A stretch of DNA of 64,000 bases from Verrucomicrobiales bacterium (GCA_015075445.1 JABTUJ010000012.1:62001-126000); one strand, 5' to 3'. Shown: positions 24,891 through 34,244, numbered from the stretch's first letter. Notes: a model not told the origin generated them from the letters alone. Made by a program: numbers and translations.

Positions 24891-24918
24891 TTGCCGCAGC
24901 CCGCACCGTCGTTAGCCT
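24891..24918 (+). promoter_or_regulatory. promoter-like element of bioB, near-leaderless
   Basis: TTGCCG (24891-24896), 16-bp spacer, TAGCCT (24913-24918), 7 bp to the ATG at 24926. No biotin-operator palindrome was recognised. Confidence 0.45.
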
Positions 24919-24925
24919 GTCAACC

Positions 24926-25951
24926 ATGACTGAGACTTCGGTTGACGTTGCCGCTCACGACCGGATTGCGACCTACGGACGGCGGGTGCTGGCCGGCGGC
25001 GAACTGACCCGCGAAGAGGTGCTGTGGCTGCTCGGCCTCGAGAACACGGCCGACCGGTTTGACCTCATGAGCTGGGCCAACCGGGTCCGCGAACGCTTCA
25101 AGGGCGACCGGGTGCATCTGTGCTCGATCGTCAATGCCAAGGCGGGTGGCTGTTCGGAGGACTGCAAGTTCTGCGCCCAATCGGCGTTCTATCAGACCGA
25201 ATCGCCCCGGTACGCGTTCGTAGATCCTGAACCGGTCCAGGCGGCGGCGGAAGAAGCGGCGCGCAACGGCGTGACGGCCCTGGGTCTGGTGGCCGCGTGG
25301 AAGGGCCTCGACGAAGGCCCGATGCTCGACGAGGTCTGTGCGCGGTTCGAGGAACTCAAGCGATCGGGTCAGGTACGACCCGACGCCTCGCTGGGCATCC
25401 TCAAGAGCCAACGGGTGGCGGATCGGTTGGCGGCCGCGGGGGTCGAGTGCTATAACCACAACCTCGAGACGTCGCGACGCTTCTTTCCGCAACAATGCAC
25501 GACGCACACCTACGACGATCGCCTGCGAACGATTGGCTTCCTGAAGCAAGCGGGCATCCGGATCTGCTCGGGCGGCATCCTGGGCCTGGGCGAGACGGTC
25601 GAGGACCGTTGCGACCTGATGTTTGCCCTCAAGGAGGTGGACCCGAGTTTCGTGCCGCTGAACGTGTTGAATCCGATCCCCGGCACGCCCTTCGAGAAGA
25701 ACGCGCCGCTGGCTCCGCTGACCATTCTCCAGACGGTGGCCTGCTTCCGGCTGGTGCTGCCGCGCGCGGAGATCATGTTGGCGGGCGGTCGCACGGTGAA
25801 CCTCCGGGACCTGCAGAGCCTGAGCTTTCTCGCGGGGGCGAGTGCCTTGATGGTGGGGAACTACCTGACGACCCTGAACCAACCGGTCGAGAAGGACCTG
25901 CAGATGCTCCGGGACCTGGGACTGCGGTGGGACGGCGGGGTCAGCCCTTGA
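24926..25951 (+). CDS. bioB: biotin synthase
   Basis: 341 residues. Radical SAM enzyme that inserts sulfur into dethiobiotin, the last step of biotin synthesis. The radical SAM cluster motif CSEDCKFC (Cys76, 80, 83) is followed by AQSAFYQTE. Conserved later segments include YNHNLETS, RICSGGILGLGE, VPLNVLNPIPGTP and AEIMLAGGRTVNLRDLQ, the last containing the Arg ligand region of the [2Fe-2S] cluster. No other bio genes flank it. It overlaps the next gene by one base (TGATG), so the two are co-translated. Confidence 0.96.
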   Translation: MTETSVDVAAHDRIATYGRRVLAGGELTREEVLWLLGLENTADRFDLMSWANRVRERFKGDRVHLCSIVNAKAGGCSEDCKFCAQSAFYQTESPRYAFVDPEPVQAAAEEAARNGVTALGLVAAWKGLDEGPMLDEVCARFEELKRSGQVRPDASLGILKSQRVADRLAAAGVECYNHNLETSRRFFPQQCTTHTYDDRLRTIGFLKQAGIRICSGGILGLGETVEDRCDLMFALKEVDPSFVPLNVLNPIPGTPFEKNAPLAPLTILQTVACFRLVLPRAEIMLAGGRTVNLRDLQSLSFLAGASALMVGNYLTTLNQPVEKDLQMLRDLGLRWDGGVSP

Positions 25952-26718
25952 TGCAACGGCTGGGAAAGAACCACGGCGCCTACGCTGGTGAGGGAATCGA
26001 CCTCCAAACCACCCTGGATGCGCAGCACGCCGCCGCCCAGCGCCATGGCTGGCAGACGGAATGGCTGGAGGCGGCACCGGCCATCCGCCTGTTGGCGCTG
26101 TGCCGTCCCCTGCCCCGTCCGCGGCGCCGCGTCTATCTGTCGGCTGGAATCCACGGGGACGAACCCGCTGGGCCGCTCACCCTTCGACAGTTGCTCGAGG
26201 AAGACGCGTGGCCGGCCGGCTGTGCCCTCTGGATGTGCCCGTGTTTGAACCCGACCGGATTCCCCATCAACCGCCGGGAAAGCGCCCTGGGCACGGACCT
26301 GAACCGGGACTATCGGCACCGCGAAACGCCGGAAGTCCGGGCCCACATCGCCTGGCTGGAGCGACAACCACGATTCGACCTCACGCTCTGTCTCCACGAA
26401 GACTGGGAGGCCCACGGATTCTACGTGTACGAACTCAATCCGGAACAGCGCCCTTCGCTCGCCGAACGCATCGTGTCTGCCGTGGCGCGGGTTTGCCCGA
26501 TCGACCCTTCGCCCTTGATCGACGGGCGAGAGGCCAGCGGCGGCATCATCCGCCCTTCGCTGGATCCGGAGTCGCGCCCTCAATGGCCCGAGGCGTTCCA
26601 TCTGATCCAGCACAAGACGACTCTGAGCTACACGCTCGAGGCGCCTTCGGACTTCCCGCTGCCGGTGCGGGTCGCCGCGCTCGCGGCCGCCGTTCGCGCC
26701 GCTCTGGAAGCGCTGTAG
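25951..26718 (+). CDS. M14-like zinc carboxypeptidase/deacylase
   Basis: 255 residues. Succinylglutamate desuccinylase/aspartoacylase or M14 fold. Zinc motif SAGIHGDEPAGPL (HxxE), then NPTGFPINRRES and GTDLNRDY, and CLHEDWEAHGFYVYEL supplying the third zinc ligand His; LSYTLEAPSDFPL near the end supplies the catalytic Glu. All catalytic residues look intact. Translationally linked to bioB by a one-base overlap; whether it has any role in biotin metabolism (for example releasing biotin from biocytin-like conjugates) is only a speculation from linkage. It has no signal peptide, so it should be cytoplasmic. Confidence 0.8.
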   Translation: MQRLGKNHGAYAGEGIDLQTTLDAQHAAAQRHGWQTEWLEAAPAIRLLALCRPLPRPRRRVYLSAGIHGDEPAGPLTLRQLLEEDAWPAGCALWMCPCLNPTGFPINRRESALGTDLNRDYRHRETPEVRAHIAWLERQPRFDLTLCLHEDWEAHGFYVYELNPEQRPSLAERIVSAVARVCPIDPSPLIDGREASGGIIRPSLDPESRPQWPEAFHLIQHKTTLSYTLEAPSDFPLPVRVAALAAAVRAALEAL

Positions 26719-26732
26719 GCCGGGTGTTTCCT

Positions 26733-26803
26733 GTAGGCGCCGACGTGAGGAGGCGTCGGAGACCGGAGGCAACCCCACTTCGCCTCCTCACGTCGGCGCC
26801 TAC
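26733..26803. repeat. family C long hairpin between convergent genes
   Basis: Two perfectly complementary 22-nt arms (26733-26754, beginning GTAGGCGCCGACG, and 26782-26803) with a 27-nt loop. It sits 14 bp after the M14-like stop and 68 bp from the rdgB stop, so it could act as a bidirectional transcription barrier, although it lacks a T-run. Confidence 0.9.
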
Positions 26804-26871
26804 AGGGGCTTCGTGGTTTCAGGGGACTGGCGGTTTCACGCGGCGTACGAAACCGCCAGGTCAGCTCCGGC

Positions 26872-27528
26872 TCACGGGTGCGCGGCAAGCCAGTCGTGGA
26901 GGCCGGCAAGTGCGCGGGCCCGGTGGCTAATCCGGTTCTTGGCTTCCTCACCCAACTCGGCGAACGAAAGCTCGAAGCCCTGCGGCAGGAACAAGGGGTC
27001 GTAGCCGAACCCACCTGTCCCGCGGGGCTGGTCCAGGACCGAGCCCTCGCAGACGCCCGTGAAAAGCTGCGTGACGGACGGCGCGGCGCCAGCGGCTGGA
27101 ACCGGAGTCAGGGCCATCACACAACGGAATCGCGCGGTCCGGTCTGACGCCGGCACACCGTCCAATCGCCGCAGGAGCTTCTGGTTGTTCTCGGCATCCG
27201 TGGAGTTGCCGGGACGGCCCGTGTCAAAGGCAGCGAAGCGGGCGGAATGAACCCCGGGCGCACCATCCAAGGCATCCACCTCGAGCCCGGAGTCGTCGGC
27301 CAACACCCAGATTTCCCTGCCCGCCAGGGCCGATCCGTTCGCGGCAAGCCAGCCGGCGAGTGTCTCCGCCTTCTTACGGGCGTTGCCCGCAAAGGTCCCG
27401 GCGTCCTCCTCGACCTCGGGCGCGGCCGGAAGATCGGCGAGGGTGAGGTATTCAAACGCCGGACCGAGGACGGCCTGAATCTCACCCACCTTGTGGCGAT
27501 TGCGCGTGGCCAGAACGAGTGTTCGCAT
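26872..27528 (-). CDS. rdgB: XTP/dITP diphosphatase (HAM1/RdgB)
   Basis: 218 residues. Hydrolyses deaminated purine nucleotides (dITP, XTP) to monophosphates, cleaning the nucleotide pool. N-terminal LVLATRNRHKVGEIQAVL (the SxNxxK-type nucleotide site), FAGNARKKAETLAGW, VLADDSGLEVDALDGAPGVHSARFA (acidic catalytic loop), GTGGFGYDPLFLPQGF and NRISHRARAL at the C-terminus are all canonical. The start ATG at 27528 gives MRTLVLATRN; longer upstream frames are Arg-rich noise. It lies 58 bp downstream of rnr and could share its transcript. Confidence 0.95.
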   Translation of the reverse strand: MRTLVLATRNRHKVGEIQAVLGPAFEYLTLADLPAAPEVEEDAGTFAGNARKKAETLAGWLAANGSALAGREIWVLADDSGLEVDALDGAPGVHSARFAAFDTGRPGNSTDAENNQKLLRRLDGVPASDRTARFRCVMALTPVPAAGAAPSVTQLFTGVCEGSVLDQPRGTGGFGYDPLFLPQGFELSFAELGEEAKNRISHRARALAGLHDWLAAHP

Positions 27529-27586
27529 CGGGCACAGGATCAGGCTGCAACTTCCATCGACCGGGGGAGGAATTCGCGGGACGAAG

Positions 27587-29902
27587 TCATCGGCGCCGTC
27601 GCCTCTGACCGTGGGGTGCCCCCTTGGCCGGGCGAGCACGCTCCGTGCGCTTGAACCCTCCTCGCCGGGTCGGCGACGAAGCCGGCGGGGAAGCCGCTTT
27701 CGCGGACCGCTCTGGTCGCCTCTGGGAACCGCGGGCAACCCCGCGATCATCCCCCCGTCGGCGCGGCCGGCTCACTCCGCGCGGGGACGACCCGTCGGCC
27801 AACCGGAAGTCCACCTGTTTCTTGAACGTATCCACGCGCGCCACCTGCACGGTCACGCGGTCACCCAGCCGGATTACCCGCCGGGTGCGACGCCCGACGA
27901 GTTGATGGCGGGCGGCATCGAACTCGTAGAAATCGTCTGTGGCCATCGAGAGCGGCACCAGGCCGCTCAGGGTGAGATCGGACACCTCGACGAAGAACCC
28001 GAAGTTGCGCGCGTCGGTCACGAGCGCCGGGTAGCGTTGGGGACGGCCGCTCTTCAACTGGGCGTTCAAGTAGGCAAAGAGCTTCGTGTCCTTGCTGTCG
28101 CGCTCGGCGTCGGCGGAGTTGCGCTCCGTCAGGGACAGGTGATCGGCGGTTTCCTCAAGGGCAAGGGCCGTGGCGGCGCCGTTGCCGAACATCGCCCGGT
28201 GAACGACCAGGTCAGCGTAGCGGCGGATCGGGGAAGTGAAGTGGGTATAGTCCCGCTTGGCCAGGCCGTAATGGCCGAGGGGCTGCGCCGCGTAACGGGC
28301 CCGCATGAGGGACTTGAGGAATCCGATCTTGAGCGCCGGGCCCAGCGGCGAGGTGTCCAGCCGCTGCAGCAGTCGCTGCACCTCCGACCGCTGGCGCAAC
28401 GGACCGCACGGCACATTGTGACTGAGCACCTCCTCGCGGTATTCCTGCAGCCGCCGGGCTTCCGGCTCCTCATGGACGCGGTAGAGGGCCGCCCGGCCCA
28501 GCCCTTTCAGCCGAGTCGCCACGGCCTCGTTGGCCAGCAGCATGAACTCCTCGATGAGCTGGTGCGACACGTCGTTCTCGACCCGTTCGATGCGCGCGAT
28601 CCGGCCCTGGTCGTCCAATCGAATCTTGCGCTCGGGGAAGTCCAGGGCGAGGGCGCCGTTCCGGAAACGCGCGCGGCGGAGGCGTTGGGCGACCTGATGG
28701 GCCTGATGCAGCATCTGTTCGATGGGGTCCTGCGACGGCGCGCGCTGGAGCACCGCGAACGCCTCGGCGTACGTGAACCGGCGGTGGGAGTGGATGACGG
28801 CCGAATGGAACCGCTCCGCCAGCACGCGCCCGTCGGCCCCGAGGTGGAACTCGACGCACTTGGTCAACCGGTCCACCCCCGGCTGGAGCGAACAAAGCTC
28901 GTTGCTCAGCGCCTCTGGCAGCATCGGGATGACCCGGTCCACGAGGTAGGTGGAATTGCCGCGCCGGCGCGCCTCGACATCGAGCGGGCCGCCAGGACGA
29001 ACGTAATGCGACACATCCGCGATGTGTACCCAGAGCCGCCAGGTGTCCGAGCCCGCAACGCGCTCGAGGCAAAACGCGTCGTCGAAATCCCGGGCATCGT
29101 CCGGATCAATCGTAACCACCCGCTGCGCGCGGCAATCCAGCCGCCCTTTGAGATCGCGGGCTGCGATGGCCGTGCCGCAGGCGCGCGCCTCCTGCAGCAC
29201 CGGCCGGGGAAAGTGCAACGGCAGATCGTAGTGACGCAGCACGGCGAGCATGTCGACGCCCTCGGCATCGGGTGGGCCGAGCACCTCGACGATCTCGCCT
29301 TCGGGATTGGTGTGGCGCGAGGTCCATTCGCTGAGGGCGACGACCACCTTGTCACCCGGACGGGCGGTTCGGCCCACGTCGCGTGGCGGCGGCACATAGA
29401 CGTCGTGCGGCAGACGCGGGTCGTCCGGCACCACGTACAGAAACTGGCGGCTGCGCTGGAGGGTGCCGACGATCTGCGTCCGGCGCCGCTCCAGAACCCG
29501 CACCACCGTGCCCGTGTCGGGGGCGGGTGCTTCCGGCCGCAGGCCTTGGGGACGCACGTCCCGACGGACCAGGACCCGATCCTCGTGCAGCGCGGTACCG
29601 GTGGCACTCTCCGGGACGGCAATCTCGCGCAAGCCCGGATCATCCGGTTGCAGGAAGCCGCGGCCTTGCCGGTTCAAGCGGATCCGGCCGGGCACCAGGT
29701 CCGCTTCGAGAGGGCGGATGTATCGGTGGCCTTTGAGGCGGGCCACCCGGCCGGTGTGTTCGAGTTGGCGCAGGCAGCGGTCGAGATCGGTTCGGCGTGC
29801 CGGCGGCAACCGCAGGGCTCGAAGCAACTCCGGTGCAGCGAGTGGGACGTAGTCCTTGCGGGCCAGATGAGCCAGCAAGGCTTCGGTGAGGTCTTTGGTC
29901 AT
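27587..29902 (-). CDS. rnr: ribonuclease R
   Basis: 771 residues. 3'-5' exoribonuclease of the RNB family, degrading structured RNA. Order: N-terminal winged-helix-like region (ALLAHLARKDYVPLAAPELLRAL), cold-shock/OB domains (GRGFLQPDD, IVGTLQRSRQFLYVVPDD), RNB catalytic centre VVTIDPDDARDFDDAF (262-277) with its cluster of metal-binding Asp, HYVRPGGPLD, and a C-terminal S1 domain (LVPLSMATDDFYEF, RLGDRVTVQVARVD). It ends with a basic Arg/Lys/Pro tail common in RNase R. ATG at 29902 is chosen; upstream residues from an earlier ATG derive from the repeat region. Confidence 0.95.
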   Translation of the reverse strand: MTKDLTEALLAHLARKDYVPLAAPELLRALRLPPARRTDLDRCLRQLEHTGRVARLKGHRYIRPLEADLVPGRIRLNRQGRGFLQPDDPGLREIAVPESATGTALHEDRVLVRRDVRPQGLRPEAPAPDTGTVVRVLERRRTQIVGTLQRSRQFLYVVPDDPRLPHDVYVPPPRDVGRTARPGDKVVVALSEWTSRHTNPEGEIVEVLGPPDAEGVDMLAVLRHYDLPLHFPRPVLQEARACGTAIAARDLKGRLDCRAQRVVTIDPDDARDFDDAFCLERVAGSDTWRLWVHIADVSHYVRPGGPLDVEARRRGNSTYLVDRVIPMLPEALSNELCSLQPGVDRLTKCVEFHLGADGRVLAERFHSAVIHSHRRFTYAEAFAVLQRAPSQDPIEQMLHQAHQVAQRLRRARFRNGALALDFPERKIRLDDQGRIARIERVENDVSHQLIEEFMLLANEAVATRLKGLGRAALYRVHEEPEARRLQEYREEVLSHNVPCGPLRQRSEVQRLLQRLDTSPLGPALKIGFLKSLMRARYAAQPLGHYGLAKRDYTHFTSPIRRYADLVVHRAMFGNGAATALALEETADHLSLTERNSADAERDSKDTKLFAYLNAQLKSGRPQRYPALVTDARNFGFFVEVSDLTLSGLVPLSMATDDFYEFDAARHQLVGRRTRRVIRLGDRVTVQVARVDTFKKQVDFRLADGSSPRGVSRPRRRGDDRGVARGSQRRPERSAKAASPPASSPTRRGGFKRTERARPAKGAPHGQRRRRR

Positions 29903-29949
29903 AAAGTCAGGGGAAGAAAAGGTTCCTGGCCGGGGGTCACCCTTGCGCG

Positions 29950-30103
29950 GTAGGCGCCGACGTGAGGAGGCGTTGGGGGCCGGCATCATCGCTGCTTCGC
30001 CTCCGCACGTCGGCGCCTACCACACTGCCTCCTCACGTCGGCACCTACCACATTGCCTCCTCACCTCGGCGCCTACCACACTGCCTCCTCACGTCGGCGG
30101 CTA
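29950..30103. repeat. family C arms: one forward arm and four inverted arms
   Basis: A forward arm at 29950-29971 faces four inverted arms at about 29999, 30028, 30055 and 30082. The last three are spaced exactly 27 bp, separated by CACAYT-like linkers, with single substitutions in each. They fill the rnr-prfC intergenic region. Several alternative hairpins are possible. Confidence 0.85.
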
Positions 30104-30142
30104 CAAAATGTCGCGGTTGCATGCGGAACAGGAACGCCGGGG

Positions 30143-31756
30143 CTAGCGGCCAGTGGCAAGCCCCGAGAGGTGTAGCCCGGGCCGGGGCGGCAAGGTGGCG
30201 AGGGCCACGTCCGGGTGGCGTTCGGCGAAGAACCCGCAGAGCCATTCCTCCGGAAACAGGATCACGTTCTGCCCGGCAACATCGGTGGCCAGGCGCGCCC
30301 CCGAGGGCAGCGTGAGCGGATCGACCGTTCCCCCGGTCACCCAACGCAGCAACTTCCAGGGGGCGGGTTCAAGGCGGGACTCGGCACCGTACTCGGTCTG
30401 CAGCCGATACTGGACGACCTCGAACTGGAGGGGGCCCACCGCCCCGAGCAGGGGCACCCGCTGGGTGGCGTCGCGCACCAGAAACGACTGCACCACGCCC
30501 TCCTGGAGGAGCTGGTCCAGGCCCTCGCGGAAGCGCTTGAACTGGGCGGTGCTCGCGCTGTGAATCCAGGCGAAGCTCTCCGGCGCAAACCGGGGGATTT
30601 CGTCGTACACCAGCTTCGGATCCTCTGCCAGCGTGTCGCCGATCCGGAAATCCGTGTGCCCCACGAGGCCCACCACATCGCCGGCGTAGGCTTCGTCGAC
30701 CGTCTCGCGCTCGCGCCCGAACAGCTTGTGCGAGCTCGAGAGCCGGACGCGCTTCCCGGTGCGGGTGTGCACCACGGTCATGTCGCGCTCGAAGCGGCCG
30801 GAGCAGACGCGGACGAAGGCGAGCCGGTCCCGGTGGTTCGGGTCCATGTTGGCCTGGATCTTGAAGATGAACCCCGAAAAGCCGGGATCGTCCGGCTGAA
30901 CGCGTGTGCCGTTGACGGACCACGCCTGGGGCGGCGGGGCCAGCTCGAGGAACGCATCGAGCAGGAGCTGCACGCCGAAGTTGTTGACGGCGCTGCCGAA
31001 GAAGACGGGCGTCAGCCGCCCCTCGAGCACGGCGCGATGGTCGAACGTGGCCCCGGCACCACTGAGCATCGCCAACTCCTCGACCACGCGGGTGTACACC
31101 TCCGGCGGCAGCGTCTCTCGCACCTGCGGATCGTCGAGGTCATGCACCGTGACCGGTGCCCGAAAGCTGCCGCCCGGCACGCGCTCGAAGAAGTGAACGT
31201 GGTGCGCGCGACGATCAAAGATCCCGCGGAAGCCCGGCCCATCGCCCAGCGGCCAGTTCACCGGATACGCGTGCAGGCCGAGAACGCGTTCAAGCTCATC
31301 CAGCAACGCCAGCGGATCGCGCGCCGGCCGGTCCAGCTTGTTCATGAACGTGAAGATGGGGATGCCGCGCTGCCGACACACCTCGAAGAGCTTGCGCGTC
31401 TGGCTTTCAATTCCCTTGCCGGCATCGATGACCATCACCGCCGCATCCACCGCCGTAAGCACCCGGTAGGTGTCCTCGGAAAAATCCTTGTGCCCCGGGG
31501 TGTCCAGCAAGTTCACGCAGCAGCCGCCGTAGTCGAACTGGAGCACGGTCGAGCTGACCGAGATGCCCCGTTTCCGCTCGAGCTCCATCCAGTCCGAGGT
31601 CGTGGCCCGCTGGTGCTTTCGCGCCGTGACCGACCCGGCCAGATGCACGGCACCGCCGTAGAGCAGCAGCTTCTCGGTCAGCGTGGTCTTGCCGGCGTCC
31701 GGATGCGAGATGATCGCAAAGGTTCGCCGGCGCTGGATCTCCGCGGCGGAACTCAT
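30143..31756 (-). CDS. prfC: peptide chain release factor 3
   Basis: 537 residues, normal RF3 length. GTPase that recycles RF1/RF2 from the ribosome. FAIISHPDAGKTTLTEKLLLYGGAVH (G1), the Thr-containing switch I (RATTSDWMELERKRGISVSSTV), LLDTPGHKDFSEDTYR (G3), TFMNKLDRPARDP (G4), then EF-Tu-like domain II (FGSAVNNFGVQLLLDAFL, FIFKIQANMDPNHRDR) and RF3 domain III (PLLGAVGPLQFEVVQYRLQTEYG). Unusually its ATG overlaps the stop of the upstream GH127 gene (ATGA), so translation is probably coupled to a glycosidase gene. Confidence 0.96.
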   Translation of the reverse strand: MSSAAEIQRRRTFAIISHPDAGKTTLTEKLLLYGGAVHLAGSVTARKHQRATTSDWMELERKRGISVSSTVLQFDYGGCCVNLLDTPGHKDFSEDTYRVLTAVDAAVMVIDAGKGIESQTRKLFEVCRQRGIPIFTFMNKLDRPARDPLALLDELERVLGLHAYPVNWPLGDGPGFRGIFDRRAHHVHFFERVPGGSFRAPVTVHDLDDPQVRETLPPEVYTRVVEELAMLSGAGATFDHRAVLEGRLTPVFFGSAVNNFGVQLLLDAFLELAPPPQAWSVNGTRVQPDDPGFSGFIFKIQANMDPNHRDRLAFVRVCSGRFERDMTVVHTRTGKRVRLSSSHKLFGRERETVDEAYAGDVVGLVGHTDFRIGDTLAEDPKLVYDEIPRFAPESFAWIHSASTAQFKRFREGLDQLLQEGVVQSFLVRDATQRVPLLGAVGPLQFEVVQYRLQTEYGAESRLEPAPWKLLRWVTGGTVDPLTLPSGARLATDVAGQNVILFPEEWLCGFFAERHPDVALATLPPRPGLHLSGLATGR

Positions 31757-34158
31757 TCGGCTGCCTTGACCATCCGCACACCAAAGACGCCCCCCGCCCA
31801 CTTCTGCGGCCGGGCCTGGAACCGCACGGTGACGCGCGTCTTGCCCCGGGTCAGGTCGGCGGGCACCGGATACGCGACGTCGAAGAACGCGTCGGGCCGG
31901 TTCTGCTCCAACCGCTGCGTGGCGATGCGTGTGCCGTCGACGAGGATGTCGAACTCACGGTGACCGCCGCCATCGCTGCCCCAGTAGGTGCACAGCAACT
32001 CGACCGGCTCGTCAGGCAACACCCCCAGCTCAAAGGCAAACCAGCCGCCATCGGTCGCGTGCCGCCACTTCCGGCCAAACGCCTCGCCCGCCCCCGTGTT
32101 CTCGCCCGTCAGCTTGTGATCGCGCTCGGGCTGCATCTCGCCAATGCGCAGAACATCAACGGTGCGCGCGGCGAGCCGTGCCTCCCGCTCACGCTCTGCG
32201 CGGAGTTCGGCTTCGCGCTGCTCGAACTCGGCCGCCGTAAAGACGTCCAGGTACACCGTGTAACGACGGTCGTGCAGCCGGTAGAACGGCGTGAGCTCCA
32301 CGTCCCGCGGGCGGCCCACCCCCTCGGTGCGGAAGGTCGAAGCCGCGGCCGACGCCGGTCGCACCCATTCGTCCACCGGTTTCCCATCCGTCAGGAACAC
32401 CGGCACGAATCCCGGTTGACTGGCGGCTGGCTGTGCGACGGGACCGAGATCCGCCGCCAACAAGGTGGGGCCATGGAAGACCGCCAGGCGCTTCGGATTG
32501 TCCGGCATCGCTTCCGTACGCAGGCCCATCGGCAGGTGGACCTCGATGCGGTCGCCAGCCCGCCACAGCCGGTTGATCTCGAGATAGCCCGGAGCCATCT
32601 CGGGTCCGCGGGTGTAACCGACCGCAGTCCGCTGGCTCGACGTCACGCGGCCGTCGGCATCGCGCAGCTCGCTCTGATAGTGGACGCGGGCGGACATGCC
32701 GCGCCGGGCCCAGTGTGGGTGGCGCAGGCGAAGGGTGAACTCCTGCGGCGTGTCGCAGGTGAAGGTCAGGGTTGCGGTCTCGGCGGCCGGCCATTCCGTG
32801 TCGAGTCGGACCCGCAGGCCGCGCGCGCGCCAGTTCAGTTCGGAAGGGAGGTAGAGGTTGACCCAGAGGCCGGCGTCGTCGTGGAAATAGATGCCCTCGC
32901 CGTACCGGACATGGTTCTCCATGCCCGTGCCCATGCAGCAAGTCCAGCCGTCATACAACGCCTGATACTCCTTATGATGCCCCGGCAGCAGCGAGAGGTT
33001 GTAGATGACGCGGCTGTCCGGGTGTTGCGTAGCGCGGATGTGGTTCAACAGCGCGCGCTCGTAGAAATCCGCCACGCGCGCGTCCGGGTTCCAGCCGAAG
33101 ACGTGGGTGGTGAGCTTGAGCATGTTGTACACGTTGCAGGTCTCGGTCGTCGCCGGGCTGAGCCGGTCATTCAGCCGGTCCGGCGCTCCGAAGTGCTCAT
33201 GGTCGCAATGCCCGCCCGTGACGTAGGAATGGTGATACACGACGCGGTTCCAGAAGAAATCCGCCGCCGCCCGATCCTGCGCGTCCCCGGCCAGCTCGTA
33301 GCGCGCCGCCAGACCGATGAGTTTGGGGATCTGCGTGTTGGCGTGTTTGCCCGGCAGGATGTCCTCCCCCCGCGCGAGCGGGTCGAGGATCGCGCGGTGA
33401 TGGAACCGACGGGAGAGGGCCAGATAACGGGCGTCACCCGTGTCGGCGTAGAGGTCGGCGAAGGTCTCATTGAGGCCGCCGTGCTCGGCGACCAGGATCT
33501 TCTGCATCTGCTCCTCGGAGAGCGGGGCGTGGGTGCGCTCGAACCAGTCGGCCAGCTTCCGTGCCACCTCGAGGGCGGTGGCGTTGCCGGCCAGCCGGTA
33601 GGCATCGCGCAGACCGGCGAACAGCTTGTGGATCGTGTAGTTCGGCACCCAGATGCCGTTGAGGTCGAAACCGGCAGAGCGGATGTTCCCGGCGGCGATC
33701 TCGGCGTAGGCCTTCCGTCCACCCGGAATCGCGGCCACGTAGCCGTCGCCCTGCGCCTCCTGACACTCGGCCAACTCGCGGACCATGTACTCGACGCGCC
33801 GCCGAAACTCCTCCTGGCCGGTCGCCGCCCAGGCCAACGTGCACGCGCTCAGATAGTGGCCCCCCGAGTGCCCCGACACCCCCTGCCGTTCCCAGCCGGG
33901 ATAGTGTTCGGCCTTGGGCGCCAGCCCCGCTTCCTTGCGGAAGTTGGCGAGGAACCGGTCCGGCTCGAGGCTCAGCAGGTACTTCACCGCGATGTCCTGT
34001 CCTTCCTGGAAAGGACCGCCGGTCACCCGCACGTCGTGCAGGCTGAAGCGCTGGGCGCGGGGCGGCGCCGCCGGAACCGGGGCAGCATCGGCGGCGACCG
34101 CCGCGAGGAGCGTGGTCACCAGACCGCCCGCCGAACGAAGCCAGAACGCATGTGTCAT
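31753..34158 (-). CDS. GH127-type beta-L-arabinofuranosidase (DUF1680)
   Basis: 801 residues with signal peptide (MTHAFWLRSAGGLVTTLLAAVAADA). An (alpha/alpha)6 barrel of the GH127 family, which in characterised members releases beta-L-arabinofuranose. HSGGHYLSACTLAWAATG and HEHFGAPDRL are typical. The zinc-thiolate centre is present: Glu339 and Cys341 (TTETCNVYN) and Cys407-Cys408 (WTCCMGTGMENH), one Cys being the nucleophile in the family. C-terminal beta domains follow, ending in a DUF6805-like sandwich (WFAFELGVL, LLCTYWGSDGG). Role: periplasmic cleavage of plant or algal arabinose-containing glycans. Its stop overlaps prfC. Confidence 0.88.
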   Translation of the reverse strand: MTHAFWLRSAGGLVTTLLAAVAADAAPVPAAPPRAQRFSLHDVRVTGGPFQEGQDIAVKYLLSLEPDRFLANFRKEAGLAPKAEHYPGWERQGVSGHSGGHYLSACTLAWAATGQEEFRRRVEYMVRELAECQEAQGDGYVAAIPGGRKAYAEIAAGNIRSAGFDLNGIWVPNYTIHKLFAGLRDAYRLAGNATALEVARKLADWFERTHAPLSEEQMQKILVAEHGGLNETFADLYADTGDARYLALSRRFHHRAILDPLARGEDILPGKHANTQIPKLIGLAARYELAGDAQDRAAADFFWNRVVYHHSYVTGGHCDHEHFGAPDRLNDRLSPATTETCNVYNMLKLTTHVFGWNPDARVADFYERALLNHIRATQHPDSRVIYNLSLLPGHHKEYQALYDGWTCCMGTGMENHVRYGEGIYFHDDAGLWVNLYLPSELNWRARGLRVRLDTEWPAAETATLTFTCDTPQEFTLRLRHPHWARRGMSARVHYQSELRDADGRVTSSQRTAVGYTRGPEMAPGYLEINRLWRAGDRIEVHLPMGLRTEAMPDNPKRLAVFHGPTLLAADLGPVAQPAASQPGFVPVFLTDGKPVDEWVRPASAAASTFRTEGVGRPRDVELTPFYRLHDRRYTVYLDVFTAAEFEQREAELRAEREREARLAARTVDVLRIGEMQPERDHKLTGENTGAGEAFGRKWRHATDGGWFAFELGVLPDEPVELLCTYWGSDGGGHREFDILVDGTRIATQRLEQNRPDAFFDVAYPVPADLTRGKTRVTVRFQARPQKWAGGVFGVRMVKAAE

Positions 34159-34167
34159 GGGACGGCC

Positions 34168-34195
34168 AGTATGGCGGAAGGAGCTCGGCGGTCAA
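34168..34195 (-). promoter_or_regulatory. promoter-like element of the GH127-prfC unit
   Basis: On the minus strand TTGACC (34195-34190), 16-bp spacer, CATACT (34173-34168), 9 bp to the ATG at 34158. It would produce a near-leaderless transcript covering GH127 and prfC. Confidence 0.4.
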
Positions 34196-34244
34196 ACCGT
34201 CGCTGGCGGGCCGGACCGGCTTGCGGCACTATTTTGAGTATTCG

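Noticed and set aside
24672..24925. Riboswitch or biotin operator upstream of bioB
   Set aside because: The folded structure is a threefold dispersed repeat also found near 42.56 kb, and no BirA-type operator palindrome was seen.
27491..29953. A long open frame on the plus strand opposite rnr (and similar ones opposite prfC, GH127, ftsH and the PATR gene)
   Set aside because: GC-rich coding DNA commonly leaves the opposite strand open; these translations have no recognisable domains or plausible starts, while the minus-strand proteins are clear.
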